In this document: positions 1 through 4,355 of the stretch, in pieces
How positions within the stretch are numbered: the stretch's first letter is position 1
How the letters are laid out: the number at the start of each line of letters is the position of its first letter
Assembly (NCBI GenBank): GCA_022710245.1
Contig: JAKLHH010000432.1
Coordinates: 1 to 6,690, forward strand
Length of the DNA: 6,690 nucleotides
Direction of reading: 5' to 3'
From: Myxococcota bacterium
GTDB lineage: Bacteria > Myxococcota > Polyangia > GCA-2747355 > JAKLHH01
Translations under genes and position numbers: made by a program
Notes under the pieces: generated by a model
Told to the model about the DNA's origin: nothing
What the model saw: only the letters and a program-made list of their open reading frames with translations
Database searches by the model: none

Positions 1-2
1 GC

Positions 3-1394
3 CTCGAGCGGCACCTGCGCGGCGCGACGGATCGCCTCCTCGACCGCGCGCTCGAGGAGCTCGGAGGGGACCCCGATCGGGCGGCCTTCGAGCTCTTGCT
101 GGCGGGCGGGCACCTGCCGGTGACGGCCGAGCTGGAGGTGCTGCAGGCCGACCTGCGCGCCGAGCACCCGGCGGCGGCGCTCGCGCAGGTGGAGGCCATG
201 CGACCGGCGGAGCGCGGCGCGCGCGTCGAGACCGCGGCGTTCACCATCGACGACGAGGAGACCCGCGAGGTCGACGACGCGCTCTCGGCGCGCGTCGAGG
301 GCCACCTGCTCCGCGTGGACATCGACATCGCCGACCTCACCGCCTGGGTGCAGCCCGGCGACCCCGTCGACCACGAGGCGCTCCGCCGCGGCAGCACGGT
401 CTACCTGCCCACCGGTCGGATCACCATGCTCCCCGAGCGGCTCGGCTGCGAGCTGGCGAGCCTGCGCGCCGGCGCGCCGCGGCCGGCGCTCCGCGCCACG
501 GTCTGGCTCGATGGCGAGGGGCGCCTCCGCGAGCATCGCCTCGAGCGGGTCATGCTCGAGGTGCGCGAGCGCCTCGACTACGAGCAGGCCGACGCCCTCC
601 TCGCGAGCGGCGAGGGCCAGACAGCCACCACGCTCCGCCTCCTCGACCGCGCCGCGAGGCAGCTCGGCGAGGCGCGGCGGCAGCGCGGCGCGCTGACCTT
701 CCGCCGCGCCGAGTGGAAGCTCCACGTCTCGCCCGACGGCGCGACGATCCAGGTCAAGCCGATCCCGCCGGACTCGCCGAGCCGGGCGCTGGTGGCCGAG
801 CTGATGATCCTGGTCAACGCGCTCGCGGCGCGAGAGGCCGCGCGCCTCGGCGTGCCGATCATCCACCGCGTGCAGCCGCCGGGCGAGGCGCTGCCTGCCG
901 GCAGCTCGCCCTCGCGCCTGCGCCGCGCGCTGCCGCCGGTCGCGCTCTCGCTGGCGGCGGCGCCCCACGCCGGCCTCGGCCTCGACGCCTACGCGCAGGT
1001 GAGCTCGCCGCTCCGCCGCTACGGCGATCTCGTCGCGCAGCGTCAGCTGGTGGCCGCGCTGGCGGGCCTGCCGCCGCCGTGCGGCCCGGAGGCGCTCCTC
1101 ACGGTCCTCGCTGCCGCCGAGGCGACCGAGCGCGAGATGAAGCGCGTGGAGGCCGCCGCGAACGCGCGCTGGGCCCTCGAGTACGTCGCTCGCCTCCAGG
1201 CGCCGCGCGGCCTGGCGGGGGTGATCGTCGCCGAGGGGCCAGGCGGCTGGCGCGTACAGCTGCAGTGCTGCGGGGCGCAGGGCATCCTCGTCGACGGGCA
1301 CCCGCACACGCCGGGCGAGGCGCTGACCGTCGACGTGGTGAGCGTGCGTCCACGCCAGGGGGTGCTGCGGCTCAAGGTCGCGGCGCCGGGGTAG
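3..1394 (+). CDS. RNB-family exoribonuclease (RNase II/R-like), C-terminal part
   Basis: This is a 3'-to-5' processive RNA hydrolase of the RNase II/RNase R family, acting in RNA turnover. The frame is open to the left edge, so the N-terminus lies outside; the TTG at 96 is inside the gene. The metal-binding signature is at bases 249-278: TIDDEETREVDDAL, with Asp at the first, third and fourth catalytic positions and Glu where E. coli RNase R has Asp278. It is followed by a YLPTGRITMLPERL segment typical of the domain and by SSPLRRYGD at 1002-1028, which contains the conserved RNA-contacting Arg. The last ~55 residues look like a small beta-rich S1/OB-type domain. The Glu variant and the short C-terminus recall the shorter RNase II-like subfamily known from cyanobacteria more than E. 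coli RNase R. The stop is TAG at 1392-1394. Family assignment is secure; the exact RNA substrates cannot be told. Confidence 0.93.
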   Translation, partial: LERHLRGATDRLLDRALEELGGDPDRAAFELLLAGGHLPVTAELEVLQADLRAEHPAAALAQVEAMRPAERGARVETAAFTIDDEETREVDDALSARVEGHLLRVDIDIADLTAWVQPGDPVDHEALRRGSTVYLPTGRITMLPERLGCELASLRAGAPRPALRATVWLDGEGRLREHRLERVMLEVRERLDYEQADALLASGEGQTATTLRLLDRAARQLGEARRQRGALTFRRAEWKLHVSPDGATIQVKPIPPDSPSRALVAELMILVNALAAREAARLGVPIIHRVQPPGEALPAGSSPSRLRRALPPVALSLAAAPHAGLGLDAYAQVSSPLRRYGDLVAQRQLVAALAGLPPPCGPEALLTVLAAAEATEREMKRVEAAANARWALEYVARLQAPRGLAGVIVAEGPGGWRVQLQCCGAQGILVDGHPHTPGEALTVDVVSVRPRQGVLRLKVAAPG

Positions 1395-1584
1395 GCCACA
1401 CGGCCGACTCCTCGTCCCCACTCCCAATCGGCCTGCCCACATCGAGGACGCGCCGCTGAGGTCGAGGAGCTGCCACCGCCGACACGGTGACCAGGACCAC
1501 GCGTGTGCAACCTCGAGGCCGCACCCTGCCGCGTCCGCGCGGGTCATCGTCACGCAAGCATGCGTAGGCACGTGTCCGTATCCG
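1395..1584. other. intergenic region after the RNB gene
   Basis: There is no credible gene here. A weak stem (GGCCGA at 1402-1407 with TCGGCC at 1428-1433, loop of 20) lacks a T-tract, so it is not a convincing terminator. Short dyads are present: CACCG/CGGTG at 1474-1478/1485-1489, CACGCGTG at 1498-1505, and ACGCA/TGCGT at 1552-1556/1561-1565. Some may be regulator sites for the promoter that follows. Confidence 0.4.
1487..1495 (+). promoter_or_regulatory. candidate enhancer half-site GTGACCAGG
   Basis: The 9-mer GTGACCAGG occurs here, about 116-124 bases before the predicted sigma-54 start at ~1611. It occurs again at 3650-3658, inside a dyad upstream of the second sigma-54-type promoter. 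The distance suits an activator binding site. The motif is short and could be chance. Confidence 0.3.
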
Positions 1585-1600
1585 TGGCACCACCCCTGCA
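1585..1600 (+). promoter_or_regulatory. sigma-54 (-24/-12) promoter of the SpoIID-like lipoprotein gene
   Basis: The sequence reads TGGCAC, five bases, CTGCA. It matches the sigma-54 consensus TGGCAC-N5-TTGCW except for one T-to-C, and the invariant GG (1586-1587) and GC (1598-1599) are exactly ten bases apart. The predicted transcript start is ~1611, only about three bases before the ATG at 1614, so the mRNA would be nearly leaderless. Transcription would need an enhancer-binding activator. Confidence 0.6.
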
Positions 1601-1602
1601 GC

Positions 1603-1608
1603 TATACT
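1603..1608 (+). promoter_or_regulatory. alternative -10-like hexamer TATACT
   Basis: TATACT matches the housekeeping -10 consensus at 5 of 6 bases and lies five bases before the ATG at 1614, the spacing seen at leaderless genes. No recognisable -35 is found 16-18 bases upstream. It competes with the overlapping sigma-54 interpretation, for which it would be part of the melted region. Confidence 0.3.
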
Positions 1609-1613
1609 GGGGC

Positions 1614-2297
1614 ATGCGTCGCCTCTGGCCCGGGCTCCTCGCGTTGCTCCTCCTGGCCGGCTGCCGCGATGGGTTCGACGTGAGCCGGCTCAGCTGGCCG
1701 CTCTCCGCCCAGTGCACCGTCGAGGTCCAGGGCAAGGGGACCAAGGACGTCGAGACCGACTACCTCCCGCACGTGATCACCTGCGAGAACGGCGCCGCCG
1801 ACCTCGAGGCGCTCAAGGCGCAGGCGGTCGCGGCGCGGACGTACATGTATTACAAGATCGCGACCTCCGGCTCGGTCAAGGACGGCACCGGCGATCAGGT
1901 CTACACCTGCGGCACGCAGCCCGCGCAGAAGCACCTCGACGCGGTGAAGGCCACCTCGGGGCAGGTGCTCGTCTACACGCCGTCCGGCAAGTCGCCGCTC
2001 GTCATCTGCGCCTTCTTCGTCGCCGGCGGCAAGCCGAGCGCCTCGAGCTGCGTGTGGGCCTCGGGCGATCCCGACCCGACCAGCACCGAGAAGTACGTGA
2101 CCTACAACGAGGGCAAGTCCGGGAGCGGCGTCGAGCAGACCTCGCTCGGCTGGAAGGACCCCTCGAACTACTACAACCGCGGCTGCTTCTCGCAGAACGG
2201 CTCGCAGTGCCTGGCGCAGAAGGGCCCTACGTCGAGATGCTCCGCTTCTACTACGGCGACGACATCCAGGTGGAGACGGCCACCGGCTCCTGCGTGA
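1614..2297 (+). CDS. SpoIID/LytB-domain lipoprotein, frameshifted (N-terminal part)
   Basis: This is a secreted lipoprotein with a SpoIID/LytB (amidase-enhancer) domain, a family that acts on peptidoglycan glycan strands or stimulates amidases. The ATG at 1614 is chosen because it gives an RR n-region, a hydrophobic run and a perfect lipobox LAGC with Cys17; the in-frame GTG at 1503 would bury the signal. The hallmark ALKAQAVAARTY is at residues 66-77, preceded by Glu58 at the position of the SpoIID catalytic Glu. A QVYTCG segment and a conserved AFFVAGGK segment follow. After about residue 203 this frame degenerates into Ser/Thr/Arg/Pro-rich sequence and stops at 2297, while the -1 frame continues the domain (next entry). 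There is no Shine-Dalgarno; transcription likely starts at or near the ATG. The domain call is firm; the glycan-cleaving role is inferred from the family. Confidence 0.85.
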   Translation: MRRLWPGLLALLLLAGCRDGFDVSRLSWPLSAQCTVEVQGKGTKDVETDYLPHVITCENGAADLEALKAQAVAARTYMYYKIATSGSVKDGTGDQVYTCGTQPAQKHLDAVKATSGQVLVYTPSGKSPLVICAFFVAGGKPSASSCVWASGDPDPTSTEKYVTYNEGKSGSGVEQTSLGWKDPSNYYNRGCFSQNGSQCLAQKGPTSRCSASTTATTSRWRRPPAPA

Positions 2298-2596
2298 CGC
2301 CGGTCGACCCCGACGCGTCGACGCCGGACCCCGACAGCGGCGTCAAGCACGACAGCAAGGTGACGAAGAAGGACGGCGACGGCCAGCAGCTCGACGCGCT
2401 CCCGCGCGGCGATGGCGATCCGCTCCCGACCGGCGACGTGCGTCCGTTCTTGCCGCCAGGCGAGACGCCGCGCAGCTCGCTCGCCGGGGGCTGCTCGATC
2501 GGCGCTGGCGGTGACGCGAGGACGTGCGGCGGGCCGCTGGCGCTGGCGATCCTGATCCTCGTCGCGCGGCGCCGTCGAGACGCGCCTCGCGGCTGA
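2222..2596 (+). CDS. C-terminal remainder of the SpoIID-like protein with MYXO-CTERM tail (-1 frame)
   Basis: This is the continuation of the 1614 gene in the -1 frame. It starts with [14 protein letters not shown], which is how SpoIID domains end. An Asp/Pro/Lys-rich, low-complexity linker of about 60 residues follows. The end is a sorting-signal layout: GGCS, a short hydrophobic stretch ([10 protein letters not shown]) and an RRRR cluster close to the terminus, matching the MYXO-CTERM type of Myxococcota surface proteins. It has no start of its own at the junction. One extra base in the G3C3 run at 2222-2227 would fuse both parts into a protein of about 327 residues. It may be a sequencing indel, a true mutation or a programmed shift. 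In the family the tail Cys is thought to be processed by a membrane-embedded sortase-like protease; that is not visible here. Confidence 0.75.
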   Translation, partial: GPYVEMLRFYYGDDIQVETATGSCVTPVDPDASTPDPDSGVKHDSKVTKKDGDGQQLDALPRGDGDPLPTGDVRPFLPPGETPRSSLAGGCSIGAGGDARTCGGPLALAILILVARRRRDAPRG

Positions 2597-2601
2597 GGCG
2601 C
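2582..2601 (+). terminator. terminator-like hairpin without a T-tract
   Basis: GCGCCTC at 2582-2588 pairs with GAGGCGC at 2595-2601 around a six-base loop and spans the stop codon at 2594-2596. The following bases (tctggaaaattt) are not a clean T run, so intrinsic termination is doubtful. It may instead protect the mRNA 3' end. Confidence 0.3.
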
Positions 2602-2620
2602 TCTGGAAAATTTCAACCGC

Positions 2621-2633
2621 AGCGATCATCGCT
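2621..2633. promoter_or_regulatory. 13-base perfect dyad upstream of the cold-shock promoter
   Basis: AGCGAT-C-ATCGCT is a perfect inverted repeat (arms of 6, centre of 1) ending 28 bases before the -35 element at 2662. It could be a regulator site or chance. The flanking DNA (2605-2650) is clearly more A/T-rich than the genes around it. Confidence 0.25.
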
Positions 2634-2661
2634 CTCCGACGAAAAACCAACATCAAGAGTG

Positions 2662-2690
2662 TTGACCCGTCTCACCTTCGCTGCTCTACT
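2662..2690 (+). promoter_or_regulatory. housekeeping-sigma promoter of the cold-shock gene (extended -10)
   Basis: The -35 is TTGACC (2662-2667, 5 of 6), the spacer is exactly 17, and the -10 is TCTACT (2685-2690, 4 of 6) preceded directly by TGC (2682-2684), an extended -10. The predicted start is ~2697, giving a leader of about 124 bases. Long leaders are usual for cspA-type genes. Confidence 0.65.
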
Positions 2691-2696
2691 TTTGTC

Positions 2697-2773
2697 TGCT
2701 CGACTCCATGAAGAGGGGACCGAAGCTGCCGAGATTGGCTCTGCAGCGCCGTATTCGGTTCCGGAGTCGAGTG
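2697..2773 (+). promoter_or_regulatory. structured 5' leader hairpin of the cold-shock mRNA
   Basis: The leader can fold into one long interrupted hairpin. The basal stem is 2698-2707 with 2763-2772 (nine Watson-Crick pairs plus G-U). Next is an eight-base bulge (2708-2715), then 2716-2724 with 2754-2762 (nine pairs, one G-U), then GCTGC 2725-2729 with GCAGC 2743-2747, then GAG/CTC at 2731-2733/2739-2741 closing a five-base loop. It begins at the predicted first transcribed base. A second small hairpin (GTGCGAC with GTC-G-GCAC, 2771-2790) may follow, leaving the Shine-Dalgarno free. By analogy with cspA leaders it could control stability or temperature-dependent translation. The pairing is seen; the function is inferred. 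Confidence 0.6.
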
Positions 2774-2820
2774 CGACACCGGGTCGGCACTTGGACGGCC
2801 TACAGCAACAAGGATGGACG

Positions 2821-3021
2821 ATGCAGGGTACAGTGAAGTGGTTCAACGACGCAAAGGGCTACGGGTTCATCTCTCAGGAGACCGGTGAGGACGTCTTCGT
2901 TCACTACACGGCGATCACCATGGAGGGCTTTCGCTCCCTGGCGGAGGGTGAGCGGGTGGAGTTTGAGGTGCAGCGTGGCCCGAAAGGCCTGCAGGCCGTC
3001 TCGGTGCAGAAGGTCATCTAG
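2821..3021 (+). CDS. CspA-family cold-shock protein
   Basis: This is a 66-residue single cold-shock domain, the usual length for CspA-type RNA chaperones, which bind single-stranded RNA/DNA and melt secondary structure. It begins [20 protein letters not shown]1 is KGYGFI (residues 12-17), RNP2 is VFVHY (25-29), and the surface aromatics Trp7, Phe8, Tyr14, Phe16, Phe26 and His28 are all present. Tyr29 replaces the common Phe of VFVHF. The ATG at 2821 is fixed by the domain start and by AAGGA at 2810-2814, six bases upstream. It is a single-gene unit with its own promoter, a structured leader and a terminator at 3075-3102. The start of a 42-codon reading frame from 2708 overlaps the beginning of this gene. 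The identity is certain; whether it is cold-induced or constitutive cannot be told from the protein. Confidence 0.97.
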   Translation: MQGTVKWFNDAKGYGFISQETGEDVFVHYTAITMEGFRSLAEGERVEFEVQRGPKGLQAVSVQKVI

Positions 3022-3052
3022 CGCGATAGCTCAGAGCTCGTAGAGACGATAT

Positions 3053-3067
3053 CGATTCGTCGAATCG
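3053..3067 (+). repeat. 7-1-7 inverted repeat in the cold-shock 3' UTR
   Basis: CGATTCG-T-CGAATCG is a perfect inverted repeat lying between the stop codon and the terminator. As RNA it gives a five- or six-pair hairpin ahead of the terminator stem. It may add 3'-end stability. No function is established. Confidence 0.4.
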
Positions 3068-3074
3068 TGAATGA

Positions 3075-3102
3075 GCCGGGCACCAGCCCGGCGTTTTTTT
3101 TT
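3075..3102 (+). terminator. intrinsic terminator of the cold-shock gene
   Basis: GCCGGGC (3075-3081), loop ACCA, GCCCGGC (3086-3092), one G, then nine T (3094-3102). The stem is perfect and the T-tract long. It works for the plus strand only: the minus-strand gene ending at 3111 would read an A-tract before the stem and no T run after it. Confidence 0.95.
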
Positions 3103-3110
3103 GCGGGGGA

Positions 3111-3533
3111 TCACTGGATGGTGACCACGTCGGGGGCGGGTGCAGGCGCGGGCGGCCCCGCGATGGCGCCCACGGCCCGTCCGCCGGTGCGAGCCAGCGT
3201 GTGCAGCTCGCCCTCGATCTGGGACGAGAGCCACCCGGGCCTGGCGTACTGCGCCGCCTGGAGCGCCCGGGCCAGGAAGTGGTGCGCGGCCGGGAGCTGG
3301 CCGAGGCGGTAGTGCGTGAGCGCGCGGTAGGCCAGGTAGCGGAGGTGCCCCTTCGGGTTCATGCGCAGCTCCTCGGGCTCGAGGTCGTTCCAGACGACCA
3401 TCGCGCAGGGGAGGTTGCCGGCGTGGTAGAAGGTCATCCCCTTCTGGACGCGGTGGCCGACGACGGCGCCGCAGCCGCTGGCGAGGGTCAGGGAGAGGAC
3501 GAGGACGGGGACGGGGAGCGCGATGCGGGACAT
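3111..3533 (-). CDS. small TPR-like lipoprotein, function unknown
   Basis: This is a 140-residue predicted lipoprotein. It has a short n-region (MSR), a hydrophobic core and ASGC with Cys21; position -3 is Ala, slightly off the usual Leu. The mature part is mostly helical. Residues ~30-100 show the small/large residue rhythm of TPR-like helices (GMTFYHAGNLPCAMVVWNDL, then AYRALTHYRLGQLPAAHHFL). The last ~15 residues are Ala/Pro-rich. ATG 3533 is preferred over GTG 3542 because the GTG lies inside the Shine-Dalgarno AGGTG (3540-3544), which is six bases from the ATG and leaves a normal signal peptide. A sigma-54-type promoter sits 30 bases further upstream. It converges with the cold-shock gene and diverges from the zinc-finger gene. 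I do not recognise a named family; a periplasmic or outer-membrane role in protein contacts is inference. Confidence 0.75.
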   Translation of the reverse strand: MSRIALPVPVLVLSLTLASGCGAVVGHRVQKGMTFYHAGNLPCAMVVWNDLEPEELRMNPKGHLRYLAYRALTHYRLGQLPAAHHFLARALQAAQYARPGWLSSQIEGELHTLARTGGRAVGAIAGPPAPAPAPDVVTIQ

Positions 3534-3573
3534 GGGCTGCACCTGGTGGCGAGTGGGTTACCTCAGCCCGCGT

Positions 3574-3589
3574 AGCAGGCAGCGTGCCA
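3574..3589 (-). promoter_or_regulatory. sigma-54 (-24/-12) promoter of the TPR-like lipoprotein gene
   Basis: Read on the minus strand, the sequence is TGGCAC, GCTGC, CTGCT: one mismatch to TGGCAC-N5-TTGCW, with the invariant GG and GC exactly ten bases apart. The predicted start is ~3563, giving a 30-base leader that contains AGGTG and then the ATG at 3533. This is the same T-to-C variant as the promoter at 1585-1600. Confidence 0.65.
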
Positions 3590-3648
3590 CCTGGCGCGGG
3601 GCCGAGGTGCTCGCAATCACGTTCTTGCTCGCGGCATCCGGTGCCTAC

Positions 3649-3701
3649 CGTGACCAGGGCTTCACAGGCAGCGGCCCCGAGGCTGTGACGGCTGGTTCAC
3701 G
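3649..3701. promoter_or_regulatory. nested inverted repeat, candidate activator-binding (UAS) region
   Basis: CGTGACCAG (3649-3657) pairs with CTGGT-T-CACG (3692-3701) as nine pairs with one bulged T. Inside it TCACAG (3662-3667) pairs with CTGTGA (3683-3688). The element spans about -86 to -138 from the predicted sigma-54 start at 3563, the usual distance for an enhancer. The left arm contains GTGACCAGG, also found upstream of the other sigma-54-type promoter. It could alternatively be a transcribed hairpin of the zinc-finger gene leader. Confidence 0.4.
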
Positions 3702-3771
3702 CCGACGGCCGAGGCCACGATCAGTACGAACGGGAGGATCGCGCTTGGGCGCCGCCGCGGTCCGTGCGATT

Positions 3772-3794
3772 CTAGCGCGGCACGCCGCGCCTAG
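3772..3794 (+). other. GC-rich hairpin just upstream of the zinc-finger gene
   Basis: CTA (3772-3774) pairs with TAG (3792-3794), then a bulged C at 3791, then GCGCGG (3775-3780) with CCGCGC (3785-3790) around the loop CACG. It ends 14 bases before the Shine-Dalgarno at 3809. It may be a leader structure or an operator; there is no T-tract. The rest of the 288-base divergent gap (3534-3821) holds no gene, and no clear housekeeping promoter for 3822 was found. Confidence 0.35.
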
Positions 3795-3808
3795 CCGGCG
3801 GCGGCCTC

Positions 3809-3816
3809 AAAGGAGG
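3809..3816 (+). promoter_or_regulatory. very strong Shine-Dalgarno of the zinc-finger gene
   Basis: AAAGGAGG is near-perfect complementarity to the 16S rRNA end, five bases before ATG 3822. It is the strongest ribosome site in the window and fixes the start. Confidence 0.85.
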
Positions 3817-3821
3817 GTGCC

Positions 3822-4355
3822 ATGATCGAGCAGGCGAAGTCGGGACGAGCCAAGTGCCGCAAGTGCAAGCAGACGATCGAGAAGGGCGCGCTGCGCTTCG
3901 GCGAGGAGACCGTCAACGCGTTCAGCGATGGCGGCGAGCCGTCCTTTCTCTGGTACCACCTGCCCTGCGCGGCCGCCGCGCGGCCGAAGCTCCTGAAGGC
4001 GGACCTCGAGACCTACGAGGGCGAGGTCCCCGATCGCGAGGCGCTGGAGAAGACCATGGCGGCCTCGGCCGGCAAGGAGAAGCCGTCGGCCTTCCCCTAC
4101 GCCGAGCACGCACCGAGCGGCCGCTCGAAGTGCATCGCCTGCGAGGAGACCATCGAGAAGGGCGCGCTCCGCGTCGCCATCGAGCGCGAGGTCGACACCG
4201 GCAGCTTCGTCACCAAGGGCGCCGGCTATCTGCACCCCGGCTGCGCGCTGGACTTCGTCGAGGAGTCCGATGGCCTGCTGGAGCAGATCAAGAAGAACAG
4301 CACCAGCCTGAAGGCGGAGGAGCTCGCGGCGATGGAGGAGGAGATGGGGGGCTAG
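3822..4355 (+). CDS. tandem PARP-type zinc-finger protein (no catalytic domain)
   Basis: This 177-residue protein consists of two PARP-type zinc fingers, the fold that eukaryotic PARP1 and DNA ligase III use to recognise DNA nicks and ends. Finger 1 is residues ~2-80: AKSGRAKC with Cys12, Cys15, then WYHLPC with His46 and Cys49. Finger 2 is ~93-160: SGRSKC with Cys104, Cys107, then YLHPGC with His138 and Cys141. Both have 30 residues between the second Cys and the His, as in PARP1 finger 2. The Arg three residues before the first Cys (Arg9, Arg101), which matches PARP1 Arg18 and Arg122, is kept. Both repeats share a TIEKGALR segment, pointing to duplication. The tail is acidic and helical. 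There is no ADP-ribosyltransferase, BRCT, WGR or ligase domain. The stop overlaps that of the convergent radical SAM gene. The fold is confident; DNA-break binding is inferred from the family. Confidence 0.92.
   Translation: MIEQAKSGRAKCRKCKQTIEKGALRFGEETVNAFSDGGEPSFLWYHLPCAAAARPKLLKADLETYEGEVPDREALEKTMAASAGKEKPSAFPYAEHAPSGRSKCIACEETIEKGALRVAIEREVDTGSFVTKGAGYLHPGCALDFVEESDGLLEQIKKNSTSLKAEELAAMEEEMGG

Noticed and set aside
1503..1613. GTG at 1503 as the start of the SpoIID-like gene
   Set aside because: It would place the signal peptide 37 residues inside the protein and lies upstream of the promoter. ATG 1614 gives a proper lipoprotein signal.
2524..2820. Upstream in-frame extension of the cold-shock protein from 2524
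   Set aside because: The domain and ribosome site fix the start at 2821; the extension overlaps the previous gene and crosses the promoter and leader hairpin.
3021..3085. tRNA-like string: a TAGCTCAG-type D-arm followed by CACCA-like end near 3081-3085
   Set aside because: No seven-pair acceptor stem, anticodon arm or TTCGA loop can be lined up at the right distances, and the CACCA is part of the terminator loop.
3534..3542. GTG at 3542 as the start of the TPR-like lipoprotein
   Set aside because: The GTG overlaps the AGGTG ribosome site that serves ATG 3533.
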